Below, one piece after another: positions 12,601 through 24,360 of a stretch of DNA of 64,000 nt. This DNA is from Trichoplusia ni. Taxonomy: Eukaryota > Arthropoda > Insecta > Lepidoptera > Noctuidae. The notes beneath the pieces are model-generated. The model was not told the DNA's origin, ran no database searches, and saw only the letters and a list, made by a program, of their open reading frames with translations. The stretch covers positions 5,146,001 through 5,210,000 of the forward strand of contig NC_039499.1 of assembly GCF_003590095.1 (NCBI RefSeq). Reading direction: 5' to 3'. Within the stretch, counting starts at the first letter, position 1. Every line of letters starts with the position of its first letter. A program made the position numbers and the translations under genes.

Positions 12601-15600
12601 TTTTCCATTGTATCTTCGCTCCTATGAGTTACAGCGTGATGGTTTATAGCCTAAAACCTTCCTCGATGAATGGCCTATTCAACACAAAAATATTTTTTCA
12701 GTTTGAACCAGTAGTTCCCGAGATTAGCGCGTTTAAACAAACAAAAAAACAAACAAACTCTTCAGCTTTATATATTAGTATAGAGTATAGATATCTGAAG
12801 AATCTTTATTTCACATAAAAACTCTGTATACATCTTAAATTGGTTTAATTATTTCCATGGGAGGCTGGCAAACATACAATATTCAAGTATTCGTTTTTAT
12901 TTCTTTTTTAGCTATCTGTAATTTGCATCATTTGCAATAAGGTAGTATAAATCCATTGTTATACAAAACAGATGGAGAACTAGTACGTCCTTTTGTAACT
13001 GTGCCTCTCATTATCAGCTATTAGCTATTGAATGTAAAGTGTAACGCAATGAGCGTTTAATATGCTTTTATTACGATATATCGATTTATGACATCGCTGG
13101 TATAAACAGAACATTGTTACTAATAGGTTTACTTATAATTGAAAACTGAACAGGCAATAAATTATACCTTAGCTCAATTTTTATGCATTTCAGTTTTTTA
13201 CCGGACAGACTGAAGAATGTTTACAAGTCTAAATTGTTTATAATTATAATGTTACAATGTACACATCATACTAAAGTTATCTTTACTTGTGTCAATAATT
13301 ATTTTTAACTAATAAAGATAACATTTACGGTGTACTCGTTTAAATCAATGAGGTTTTAAAACATGTTATTCACTTGAAATCATTATATGATACACTCGCT
13401 GTAATCGCAAGGAATGCGTGCCAAGAATAATCCGAGTTCGCGTTTCGACGCTAGAGAAACTGGAACATCTGTTATTGAGATCGAAGCTTTTAGCATTGAT
13501 TTTTTTTCACTATGTACTTAAATGTATTATTGTCATAATAAAGTTGTGAATGCTACCTTCGTTTATTTGTAAGTTAGTTTAATTCACACCTATAGTTAGC
13601 TGGCAAGTCTCAATTAACATTACAGGAAGCTGTAGCGTATGGGTGGCAAGTGCCCTCGCTAAAGGACATCAAAATCAGTTGGGCTGCGCTCACAGAGTCC
13701 GTACAGAACCACATCAAGTCCGTGAACTGGGTGACCAGGGTCGACCTGAGGGATAAGAAAATCGAATATATCAATGGTCTGGGAGAGTTCAAAGATGCGC
13801 ATACTATTATTGCGACGATGAAGAATGGATCAAAGAAGGAGCTGACGGCGAAGAATATAGTGATAGCGGTGGGCGGGCGGCCGCAGTACCCCGACATCCC
13901 CGGCGCGATGGAGTACTGCATCAGCAGCGACGACATCTTCAGCCTCGGGCACCCGCCCGGCAAGACGCTCATCGTCGGCGCTGGATGTATCCTTTTGTTT
14001 AACAAGCTTTTATTTACTTTCACATGTCTCTTTTTTGAGAAAAAAACTACACAGCCTTCGCGAGTTTGATTGTACGAATACTTTGTCCCAAATGAAAACA
14101 AGCAAGCTAAAAAGTAAAAAGTTTATTTTGTTAATTGGCTTGTTTAAAAACCTTCATTAGTCCTCAGGCCTTATGTAAAATTGCGGACTTAATGAGTCAT
14201 TCTCGACTCATCAACTATGGTGTCTGCCTGTCCTATAACACTAATTACACCATCACAAAGCAATTGACTCCATTTTAAAATAATCATAGTTAACGCTTAT
14301 CGGCTTGTTATGTGTCTAGATACTGATCTGATAATACTACGGATAATTTTTATATCGCTTTGAATTACCTATTTATAAAATTATGTAGAATAATGTTCGA
14401 TATCGATTACAAGGTTACGTAAATTATTGTTGGTATGCAAGTAATTTGATGGTATTACTTTCAAGATACAATATGAAGAAGTAGTTAAGCATTAACTTGG
14501 TCTTAAAACCCTTTTGTAATAATCGTCTTCTAAATGATGTTTTTATTATATGGAGTAGACACCGATAGCAGAGAAGAAATGTTAAATTACTACTTTCAAA
14601 TCTTTGATCAAACTCGCCGAAGTACCATCAACTATGTACCAAAAAGGTTATTTCCTTAAGTCGGTGTTCAGACATCGGTCTCGAATGCGCGGGCTTCCTG
14701 AACTCGATGGGCTTCCCGGCGACGGTGCTGGTGCGGTCGGTGCCGCTGCGCGGGTTCGACCAGCAGATGGCGCGCATGGTCACCAACGAAATGGAGGAGA
14801 AGGGCGTCACCTTCCACCACAAGTGCGTGCCGCTGTCCGTCGAGAAGCTCGAGTCGGGGCAGCTCAAGGTGCGCTGGCTCAACACCGAGCTGCAGGAACA
14901 GTGAGTATATGCAGTTGCACGTCATGTAGTTGTGTAGTTTTAGCCCTCATGGGGGCTGTTTACGGTTATCCACTTTTTTAAATTTAGATGCTAGCGGTCG
15001 CCTGCGGCCCCCATTCCGTAGGATATCGCTACAAATCCTGATCATATTTCCTTAGTTAATCACAACAAACCCCATGTTAGGTACTTTTAATCCCTCCAAG
15101 GAATTGTGTACAAAGTTTCATGTTGATCGGTTAAGTATATTCTCCTCGTGAAAGCCTAACATTCACATTTATAATATTAGTAGGTATAGTAGGGATTGCA
15201 ATAACCTCTTGCAGAGAAAATGTAATTGAAAACATGAAATGATCAATAAACAAGCAACAACATTTAGTTGCAAAGATTTAACTCTGTATTCATCCAAGTC
15301 TATATAGTGAACTATTTTTTATTTAGAACATTCCGCAATACTTTATCATCATTTAGTTCTGATAAAAAACAGGCGCACACTGATACCCAGGTTTTTAAAT
15401 ATCAAATTGTAGTATCTAATGTTTTACATTCAACTTAAAGTGAAACAAAGTGACTTTGTTTTTTAACAATATAATTGTTTTTCGTTCCAGGTTCGAGGAA
15501 GTTTTCGACACAGTACTCATTGCGACCGGTCGGTACGCGCTCACTAAGACACTCAACCTGGGAGTCGCTGGAGTCAATGTGAGTATATTATATATATTAT

Positions 15601-18600
15601 AGTATTATTATATATTATTATTATAGTATATTATTCCATATATTGGATAACATACTATAAGGAAAAACAATTCAAATTCAATAGAAGGAATATAATTAAC
15701 TGTTACTAGCCGAGACTCAATCGTTCTCTGTTATAATAAAGCCAAACCAATGTTATCAAAATAATAGGTATGCGGTCAGCTAGCGCGGTCTAGCAATCGG
15801 TCAAGGCCACAAAAGTTTCCCATAATATTAATAAGTAATTTTAACAGACACTAAAGTATAATTAAAATATTATTGATTGGCTGTTCACAAGGTAACATGA
15901 TAATAAACCGTGTGAAGATAGATAAGATCAGAAATAATTTTATATCAGTACAAGTAAAGCAGAACTTCTGCTTCATTATTTTTTTTATCTGAAGACGACT
16001 TATTTCATTGAATTTATCGATTCCTAAAATCGCTCTGATTTTATCGAGTAAGTAATTATGTCATCGTATCATGTCTTTCCTTTTGGTTGAGTTCAATTGT
16101 GATAAGGCGTAAGGATAATTAATTTTCCTTCGGATTTCGTCACTGGTAAAACCTCGATGCTGAATTTTAGATGTGTGTCTAATTCCCTCTTATGACGTGT
16201 TCTCTTCTACTCGCTTTATGATTTTCTTGTTGTAGTTGTTTTATTTACAGTTTATACTCTAATTTCTGTGATAGCTCGTGGCTAAGTTAGAACCGCAGAA
16301 GTGCATCGATCACAGGTTACGCTACGCTTGACGCGGTTGGTCCGTAGATTTGTAACGAGTTCCTCTGTGTTTCGGAAGGCTTGTTAAATTTTGGGTCCCG
16401 GCTGTTATTTCTACATCTTTGACAGTCGTTACAGGCAGTCAAAAGCTTGAAAAGTCTGACAACCAGTCTAACCAAGGGGTATCGTGTTGCCTTGGGTTGA
16501 GGTCAGATAGGCAGTCGCTCCTTGTAAAACACTGGTACTCCGCTGGAATCGGTTAGACTGGAAGCCGATCCCAACTTAGTTTGAAATATACTAGGCCGAT
16601 GATGACTCTAATTTCTGTGTCATACCGGCGCGGCGGCGTGAATTTTCAAATATTTTTTCTCTTTCTAATGGAGAATGTATGTATGTTTAGTGCGTGACGG
16701 AGAGCGGCAAGATCCAGGCTGCGACGGAGCAGACGAACGTGTCGCACATCTTCGCGGTGGGCGACGTGCTGGCGGGCCGGCCCGAGCTGACGCCGGTGGC
16801 TATCCACGCGGGGCGGCTGCTGGCGCGCCGCGTGTTCGCGGGCGGCAGCCAGCACATGGACTACGACAACGTGGCCACCACCGTCTTCACGCCGCTCGAG
16901 TACGGCTGCGTCGGCCTCAGCGAGGAGGTCGCCACCGAGAGGTCCGTTGACTTATAAATACCTTTCCTCCACTACTTTGCTTGCGGTAATATGGATTATA
17001 GCGGCAAAAAGCGTTATTTTTCCTGTCATATGTGAACATTTCTATTATTTAACTATTGTGTCTATTGGCGGGATAGCAAAGTAGTTAACATAAATAAATT
17101 TACATAAACAGGTAAATATAACCATAGCACATAATGTTGAGTAGAAGTCAAACGCCCGCGGTTTATCAGCCTGTACTGTCATTCAACTGCAATGTCTCAT
17201 ACACACACACTGCATCTATAGTTTTATTGGAAAAAGAAAGTCAAGTTCAAGTGATTAATTTTCTAATATCATTGCAAACGGCACGGTTATGGTACACATT
17301 CACAAAACACATCATTAATTGACAATTGTAATCGAATCGTAACGTAATAGATGTTGTAATATCACGACACGTTAGGGCGAAAACGTCACTACATAATCAA
17401 TTCTACGTGATAGTGCGACGTACTAAGTAGTAATGAACTATCTCGGTCTACTTCTTATGGATATTAGATAATTTGCAAGGTTATTACCTAGCCTGATAGA
17501 TTATTAACGATAACATAATTGCATTGTTAAGTAAACTGTGTTCAGTTTGTATCACAAGTCACGTTTTAACGATTATGATCGATTAACTCATAATGTTATT
17601 ATGACTTCCAGACGATCTTACTGACTCGCTTTGTAAAAATATTTGTTTTTCATAAATGTATTGTTAAAACTGGTGCTCTCAAGGGGATTATGTCAAGTAA
17701 TACAAGTTTTGGGTAGATTATTTGGACAATTCAGTTCCCAAATTAATTTCCTCTCCTGGTGGGAGATTATTGTTTTGTTTGTTTAGTATCTAAGGAATTT
17801 AATCCGTGTCGCGGGGGATTTTTACAAACAAATACAAATCACATGCAAATGCTTGTGCTACGCGGCAATTAACCGAGACATGTCGCGCATAATTGGTTTG
17901 GGATAGCGACAACTACTCTGCTATCCGTGCAGCCGCTTTGCTTAGGGAGTATAAATCATCTTTTATTTCTCTTGCTCTATATCAAAAGTTTTGCTTGCAG
18001 ATTCGGTGCGGATAACCTGGAGATATACCACGCGTACTACAAGCCCACGGAGTTCTTCATTCCGCAGCGCAACATCAAGAACTGCTACCTGAAGGCGGTG
18101 GCGCTGCGCGAGGCGCCGCAGAAGATCCTCGGCCTGCACTTCGTGGGCCCCGTCGCCGGAGAGGTCATACAGGGCTTCGCCGCCGCTATCAAGTTAGTAT
18201 ATACATTCAGTCATAGATTTAGACTACAAAAAATTGAGTTGCTCAGTAAGTGTAATTAATCAAAATATTGTTCTTGTTTACTAATTATAATAATATTATG
18301 ATAGCGTAGAACTCGAACTGGCTGTATCGTGTGGCTCACTCATTAGTTTTTACTTTGAATTTAATTGGCAAACATGAACCACTGTTTAGAACTTGTCACT
18401 ATTAGTTTGTGGAATTAACTTAGAAGATTATTTATCGCTAAGTTATTAATTGATTTTAATCACACTTGATACTGTCACGCCATAAGTTATTCAGCCTCTA
18501 TACAAGTCCCCTCTATTCACAGATGCGGTATCACAATGGACCACTTAATAAACACGGTGGGCATCCACCCCACAGTGGCTGAGGAGTTCACTCGCCTCAA

Positions 18601-18652
18601 CATCACCAAGCGCTCCGGCAAGGACCCCAACCCCGCGTCCTGCTGCAGCTAA
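6460..18652 (+). CDS. Trxr-1: Thioredoxin reductase, cytosolic isoform
   Basis: FAD-dependent NADPH:thioredoxin reductase; in insects that lack glutathione reductase it also sustains glutathione. Exons are 6460-6472, 7802-8022, 13626-13986, 14672-14900, 15491-15578, 16691-16941, 18001-18192 and 18523-18652, giving 494 aa. The first exon encodes only MAPI plus one base, as the cytosolic form in Drosophila starts MAP. Seen: FAD-binding GGGSGG (residues 16-21), redox disulfide GGTCVNVGC (Cys56/Cys61), NADPH motif GAGYIGLECAGF (about 196-207), the catalytic His467-Glu472 pair in HPTVAEE, and C-terminal PASCCS. The last redox pair is Cys-Cys with TAA as true stop, so no selenocysteine is needed. 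Intron 3 has U12-type signals. The second intron (8023-13625) is unusually long. Confidence 0.95.
6738..18652 (+). CDS. Trxr-1: Thioredoxin reductase, mitochondrial isoform (alternative first exon)
   Basis: A second first exon at 6738-6834 encodes MTIFSNLVRINILLKPLFTE followed by RGATLAQRTIST. It ends at a consensus donor (C|GTAAGT) in the same phase as the cytosolic exon 6460-6472. Both splice to the common acceptor at 7802. The segment is rich in Arg/Lys, Leu/Ile and Ser/Thr with one acidic residue, as expected of a mitochondrial presequence. The joined protein has 522 aa and is otherwise identical to the cytosolic form. Drosophila Trxr-1 makes cytosolic and mitochondrial forms by the same arrangement. 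The ATG lies 126 bp from the divergent SDR start codon, so this isoform likely uses its own promoter in that gap. Confidence 0.85.
8023..13625 (+). other. Large TrxR intron 2 with repeat fragments
   Basis: This is a 5.6-kb intron without a supported gene. The 11820-11935 stretch resembles a short repeat I associate with lepidopteran genomes (core 'ACGAAATTCCAAAATGGGAT'). A truncated retroelement is annotated at 12522-12790. The 95-residue plus-strand frame at 10262-10549 has no recognisable domain. Confidence 0.6.
12522..12790 (+). mobile_element. Truncated lepidopteran retroelement ('TTGCCCGCGACTTCGTCC' family)
   Basis: It opens with CTAGCTGTTGCCCGCGACTT, passes through TTTGAACCAGTAGTTCCCGA, and ends in an (AAAC)n run and TATATTAGTATAGA. 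I know this sequence as an abundant interspersed repeat of Lepidoptera, probably the 3' part of a non-LTR element. It has no coding capacity here. Confidence 0.55.
13987..14671 (+). other. U12-type (minor spliceosome) intron of TrxR
   Basis: The donor is T|GTATCCTTTT, matching the U12 consensus GTATCCTT. Near the 3' end the intron has TTTCCTTAAGTCGG, one base from the U12 branch site TTCCTTAAC. The branch adenosine would lie about 12-13 bases before the CAG acceptor, the short spacing typical of U12 introns, and there is little polypyrimidine tract. Joining 13986 to 14672 restores Tyr in GAGYIGLECAGF, so the boundaries are fixed by the protein. Confidence 0.8.
15015..15190 (+). repeat. Fragment of an interspersed retroelement 3' end
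   Basis: The phrases CAAAGTTTCATGTTGATCGG and ACATTTATAATATTAGTAGG near 15110-15185 match the usual 3' end layout of lepidopteran truncated retroelements. It lies inside TrxR intron 4. Family assignment is tentative. Confidence 0.35.
16430..16612 (+). repeat. Lepidopteran SINE, 'CAGTCGCTCCTTGTAAA' family
   Basis: It contains TACAGGCAGTCAAAAGCTTG, then GGTCAGATAGGCAGTCGCTC and CGGTTAGACTGGAAGCCGAT, ending near CTAGGCCGATGATGA. I recognise this as a common moth SINE. A second, more divergent copy is at about 51950-52062. It lies in TrxR intron 5 and does not interrupt coding sequence. Confidence 0.55.
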
Positions 18653-19681
18653 GCCGCCCCCCCCCCACACACACACCCGCACCACTCACCACACTTACAG
18701 CGACCACAAACACTCGAACGTGATCACAACACAATGATATTAAACAAATCACAGGGTAAACTAGTGCAACGCAAACACCCTGTATAAAACTATACAAGGT
18801 TTCAGAGTGATAATGTCTTTAGAACATGAAAATACTAATACACTCCATGGGTTTCCTAGTGGCGTGAATATCAAACAATTTAGAAATGATCTCTATAATA
18901 AATCTTGAAAATGATATTTGTGATTTATTTTTTTATTGTTTCCCGGCCGTTACTTAGCCGACTCACTCTTGTTAAATTTTCTCGCAATTTTTTTTATTGT
19001 TTAGTCAATTTCTTATCGTATTGAATTTAATATAATGTCGCTGTAAGTGCTCACGGTTATCAACATGTAACTCAACTTAGGAAATGGTTTCGTAAGATAT
19101 TAATACCAATTCTAATCGATATTGTACGAATTGTAGCATTTAAAAATTTATTTGTAGTTGCAACAGGGAGGTGTGAATAAAATATTGGTTGAGGAATTCA
19201 TTATGTAAAAATCACATGTTGTCACACTCTGCAGTATCTTGTTATTGTTACATTGTAACTGTTAACGTACTATACGAGTGTTTTAATCCCTCCTTTTCAA
19301 AATATTAAATTTATCTTAAATTACTTGGAACTGATCGTATGTGATCGGTAATATATTCGGGATGGGCATACAATGTCGTCGCTACCAACTGTTCGGTGCT
19401 CCAACGTGCTTGGCAACAAGTATACAAACAGCTTGATTTCAATGTTATAGTACAAATACTACGAAAATTATGCATAAAATGTTGTCTCAAAATGTCTATC
19501 ATCATTGTATTATGATATTGTTATTATGATGGAAATAAAATGGTACAGTATTATTGTTATTATCAGTTATGTTCATTTCCAAAAACAATATTAGGTATAA
19601 CAACATTCCTGACGAACAACAAGTTAACAAATCAGTTATTAATACCATTATGTACTTTTTTATTTATGTGATTTTGAACTT

Positions 19682-19687
19682 AATAAA
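19682..19687 (+). terminator. AATAAA, candidate TrxR polyadenylation signal
   Basis: AATAAA is followed 30-60 bases later by a T/GT-rich stretch ending in a T-run. It lies about 1 kb after the TrxR stop. Earlier AATAAA-like words occur near 18898, so more than one 3' end is possible. Confidence 0.45.
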
Positions 19688-19743
19688 GTGATATATTTTT
19701 AATGAAAAACTTGCTGATTGAGTGTTTTTTTTTATTTTATTGA

Positions 19744-19749
19744 TTTATT
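19744..19749 (-). terminator. AATAAA on the minus strand, candidate MMP polyadenylation signal
   Basis: Plus-strand TTTATT reads AATAAA on the minus strand, about 210 bases past the metalloproteinase stop codon. It lies only about 60 bases from the facing TrxR signal, so the two transcripts probably meet or overlap at their 3' ends. Confidence 0.4.
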
Positions 19750-19958
19750 ATAAAAATTGCAAGGCGGACATATTGGCTGGGTTAATAACAAAAATATGGT
19801 CACTGATAGTCAAGAAAAGCGGTAGTCAAGAACAGCCCTGTGCTTAGTGGAGTTCTAAAATGCCTCTACGTTACACATAAAAAGCCCGATACTCAAGGAA
19901 GACACTTGTGTGAGTGTCACTCAGTACATGTTTGTTAGTATTAGCTATTCCCCGGCAC

Positions 19959-22900
19959 TCAGGGCCCATCGTTAGTGATATAGCGGTCCATGTCGGCGGT
20001 GGACTGGCAGTTGAACCACACCTGCGCCGTCGGCAGCGGGTAGTACTCGTGGGCCTGCACCAGCTCGTTGTCAAACCGCCAGAATCGTGGGCCTTGGAAG
20101 AAGTATGTGTCTAGAAACAAAACCTTTTATTTGAATTGATTCAAAGTGTTCGAAAATTTAATGAAAACTAGTCAAGTGCTAATCGGACTCACGAGTCTTG
20201 GTTCCGTACAAGTAAGACAAGGATTACCAAATTGAATAAAAGTGATCACCCATGAAATGCAAATAAGGAACTATTATCCGAATCCTAGACGAAGGGATTC
20301 CCTGTAATAGAGCACAGGTTTCTGAACTACATATAAAAATATATATCTAAATAATGAACCAACCTCCTTGCCATATAATGGCGGCATCTACGGGGTACGG
20401 TACAAGCCTCCACATGGACATCTCCTTAGGGAAGCCGCGGTCCATCCTGCTGGCCTGCTCGTCATACCGCCAGTACCGCTCCTCCTCGATCAGGTACGTC
20501 TTGTTGTTGTAATTCGAGAGGAACACCGTCGTCAGCTCCGACACCCGGTCAGGTATGGAGTAATCCGATAGAGTTCCTTCTTTTATGGCCCGAAATGAGG
20601 TGTCGAATTCCCAATATGTCCGACCTGCGACAATTAGATGCGGTTTAAAATTAGGCGACCATAGTAAATAAATAAAAAACTCTAATTCTCCTACAGCTGG
20701 GCGAAGGCCTTTTCCAATATCTCCAGGAGATAACCACAAAACGCGCGACACAGAAATCTGGAGGTTCAGATGAAGGGATATATGCTTGCTCTCTGGGGGT
20801 TGCCGAATCAGAAAATATCCTCAGAAACAGAAATGATCGCCTAATGGGACATTTGCTAAATATTAGTAAGGGTGATTGACTTGCCTGAAAATATGACAAT
20901 GTTTCCATTTTGCTTCTCATAAATAGTTTTGATGATGGTAACATCAGAAGGAAGTCCGCGGAACACGTCGTGGAAGCGCTGAGGGTAGCCATCTTCCATC
21001 TCGTTTCTGTCGCGAAGAACCCACACCCACTAAGAACAAATTCAAAATAAGAGCTCGACTTCTAATTACTAGCGAGAAGAAGCTGTACTGTGGCGCCACT
21101 GTGGTGCGCTAGTTGCGACACTGTTCGTTGCTAGTGGCGCTACTACCCCGCAAACTTTTCATTAGGAACTCTTTTAGCAGTGGCGTAGCTAGGGTCACCG
21201 TTGCCCGGGGCGGGATTCTTTGTCACGAAGTAAAGTTACACCTCTTTGTTTAAGTTTCGTTCACGCAAAATTCATCGAAATTGTATATGATATTTTTTTT
21301 CTCAATTTTGCCGCACCCTTGTTACTGGCGCCATTGGCGGACCGCCCCTCCGCCCCCTAGCTACGCCACTTTTAGCCCTTCATCTTAACACTTATGAACA
21401 TTTTGATGTATTTACGTACTTATATGGCATCAAACTTTCTTAGGCAGAAACGATTTAAAGCTAAGACAAGACAATGGTGATCTCGTTTGGCAATTGTTAC
21501 AGATTTTTTACCAATTATCACCACCGATTGAATTTTTCAAGTTAGACAATTATTAATATTAAAGTACTAAGTACTGTGGATCACTAACATTTTCTTATCT
21601 CACTTTATAATTTTACATGGTATCCACACCATCCACTAAACAGGCAAATCCCGCTTACCTCCTCCTCAAACACAAATATCTTGCCATGTATGACTTGCAG
21701 CGTGTCGTAGTTTGTCATGCAGAGGTCGGGCATGTAGTTCTCATCCTCTTCACTGACCGCCTTCGTGAAGCGCGGCACCAGCGACACCGCCGGGCTCTCC
21801 GTACTCTCCACTACCTCCTCCTGATCTTTTACTAAGGGGACATCGTGGTGTGGCAAAATAAATTCATTCATAATATTCGAGCATATTAAAAAAAGGTATC
21901 TTCCTGATTGCTAGGTATTTCAAAGAAACCTAAAAACGATGTCTGATACAAAATACATATTTACATTTTTTTTAATCGAGTTCTGCTCTTAGAAAGATCC
22001 TGCAATCGTTCCGTCGCGGCAGGTTTTACACAAGCATTCATGTCACATGCTCAAAGACACCCAGACTCAGGTCAAGCACTCGTGGATATCACAAACGCTA
22101 GTCTCGCGCATGAATTGAACCCTCAACACGTTTCGTGCAGTGGATTTGGTGTTGGGACCTCAACCTGCTTGCCTACCTGCCTGCTTGGTGCAGTGGCACT
22201 TCCTCGTTACGTGTATTCACAGAGTACTAATGCTCAAGTTACTCACAGTACAGTTCCTGCATGCCCAGTATATCATCCATGTGCAATCTCTCGACCGGCA
22301 CCTGGTAGTAGGGGTACATGACGGACGCCTTCACGTTGGAGTGCGACATGCCCAGCGCGTGCCCGATCTCGTGCACCGCGACCGCGAAGAAGTCGGTGAC
22401 GTCCTCCTCGTCCTCCTCAGGGTTGTCTCCCCACAGCTCGTCATCATCGAAGTGCATCGCGCCGTGAGGGGGAGGGAACGCGTGAGCTACCACGCGCCCA
22501 AGCCCGTCAAATGGAAATCTATTTATACCAGATAGGAAATGGACGTTATTATATGTTGGCCACTTTGTCATTTGGTTACAAAAACAGACCCGCGCACGAC
22601 TGGTGGCAGGCAGACGGACAGTCGAGCAGTCTGTTAGCGGAGTATTAGTAATATGATGCCGTTTTATACTGGCATTTATTAGCTTCATTTAAAAAACAAC
22701 TTTCGAATCAAAGAGTTCTGAAATAATATTCTACAAATTTATTACTATTTATGTAAATAATTGAAGTAGATCGAACCCGTCTCCGTGGTCTCCACTCACG
22801 AAGGTGACCTCAATATCGCCGGGTCCGGAGTCGACTTGCGAGAAGGTGAGTCCACCGTGTGGCGCCCACATCTCCAGCCCCACCTCCATCAGCTGCTCCA

Positions 22901-24360
22901 CGCGGGTCTTGCCCAGCGTGCTAGACCCGTTCACCACTCTGAAATTATTATACCTGTTGTTACCATATACCATACCATATACCATATACCATAAAAAAAA
23001 AATACGACAACGGCTTAATGCTAGTAAAAGCTTCCTTCGGCTTGCACATTTAGTTTGCTTCTTAAACACTTTTCTGAGCGCGGGGCTTTTGTAAAAAGTC
23101 AGTACAAGGTTCATATGATGAAATTTATTTTCATTAAGTCCTTGTACAGAATTTTAATTTTGATGCTCGTTCGGATATATGAAAACCTTACTAAAGAAAG
23201 ACATTTAAAAATAGGTAAGAAAAAAATACACCTGTATGTAATATGTTTCTTATCCCACGCTTGTTGTAAAATGTATCTCTTACTCCTTGCAGGCGACGGA
23301 GACGATTCAATATCTTTCACGCCACACCGCTTTGTTCTGAAAAGCTGTAAATTTCCAGGAAGTTTCAAAACCACTTGATATTTGTTTTATATAAAGTAAT
23401 TAACAGAAAGGATTCTCTCTCTATTTATGTCATACTACTTGTTGCCCGCGACTCTCACCGCGTGGGCTTCATCTTAAAGCGCACAGTATTTTGTGAGTAT
23501 AAATATCGTCTGAATGGATAAACTGATATTGATGAGATCATGTCTCGTTGAGTATAAAGTACATAAGTATTTTGAGATGTGCACCTACATTTAGTCTTTA
23601 CCACCTTCACCGGAATTTTACGGATTTATTGATTTTTTGGTTTTTCTGATGTTTTACTGAACCTTTACTTTGAGCTACCTTTTTGGTGTTTTCGTCGAGT
23701 GTGCCGGTCTCCGGCAGGCCGGCGAAGGCTTGCATCTTCTTCAGCGCGTCGGCGACAGACTGCGGCGTGTACGCGAAGTCCGCGTCGCCGTCGCTTTGCT
23801 CCTCCGGCAAGTATCCATACTTCTTTAGAAATGACAGCTGTGAAATAAAAACAGTTACAATAGTTACTGCAACATAAGAATTACACACAGCTAGGTGTCT
23901 TCTGTGGGCTGTTTTATTTAAATTCTGAATTTTATTCTGAGTTTCAAGAGTTGGTTGGTGGCTTTAATTTTAAATGATTTAGCCTTGTTTATCAGTTACC
24001 GACAAATGCTGCATGATTCAGTCTTTGCTAAAGCTCTCACAAATTGGTTCTAGGCAAACAAACTTTTTCACATAGCGTATACGTAAGTACTGTAGATTAA
24101 AGCTAAATGAAGTTCGAATACTATCAATTTATTAAAATAAATAGTCTTGTTATTAAAGTCTTGTTAATTGTAAAACTGGGCTTGGTTACTTAGTTATCAT
24201 AAATTTTCGTAAAGCTAAAAAAATACAGTTTGCCTTAACATTAACAAGTATTTCAAATAAAACTGGCCTGCTCCGGTGATGGTGGATTTAGCTCCAAGTA
24301 GATGGTCTTGCAAGACACTGCACTGAAACATAACACAAACAAAACCCACTGGATATACAT
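19959..24360 (-). CDS. Secreted matrix metalloproteinase with hemopexin domain
   Basis: Zinc endopeptidase of extracellular matrix (M10 family). Nine minus-strand exons: 24268-24360, 23679-23837, 23232-23344, 22777-22938, 22247-22518, 21659-21831, 20885-21029, 20364-20624 and 19959-20110, giving 509 aa. Order: signal peptide MYIQWVLFVLCFSAVSC; peptidoglycan-binding-like prodomain; cysteine switch KRCGVKD (Cys91, canonical PRCGVPD); furin site RSKR (104-107); catalytic HEIGHALGMSH (225-235, Glu226) with Met-turn SVMYP; a short linker; and a hemopexin propeller bounded by Cys304 and Cys494. There is no C-terminal membrane helix or GPI-type tail, so it is probably secreted. Exons 1 and 7 end in GC donors, both needed to keep frame. 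Whether it is the MMP1 or MMP3 type of moths is not decided here. Confidence 0.93.
22030..22165 (-). repeat. tRNA-related SINE copy
   Basis: Read on the minus strand it carries a degenerate B-box-like GGGTTCAATTCATG and the downstream core CTTGACCTGAGTCTGGGTGT. The same core follows the tRNA-like part at 31716-31900. It lies in MMP intron 5. Confidence 0.45.
22967..22993. repeat. CCATA/CCATATA microsatellite
   Basis: This is a short run of ACCATATACCATACCATATA units in MMP intron 3. The same pentamer forms a separate run at 48155-48186. Confidence 0.7.

Larger units (their letters stand above)
18653..19958. other. TrxR 3' UTR and convergent TrxR/MMP intergenic gap
   Basis: No gene is seen. 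It holds the TrxR 3' UTR and, at its right end, the 3' UTR of the minus-strand metalloproteinase. A C-run and (CA)n tract follow the TrxR stop at 18659-18680. Confidence 0.6.

Noticed and set aside
13610..14101. 163-residue minus-strand open frame
   Set aside because: It is the antisense shadow of GC-rich TrxR exon 3, with no motif of its own.
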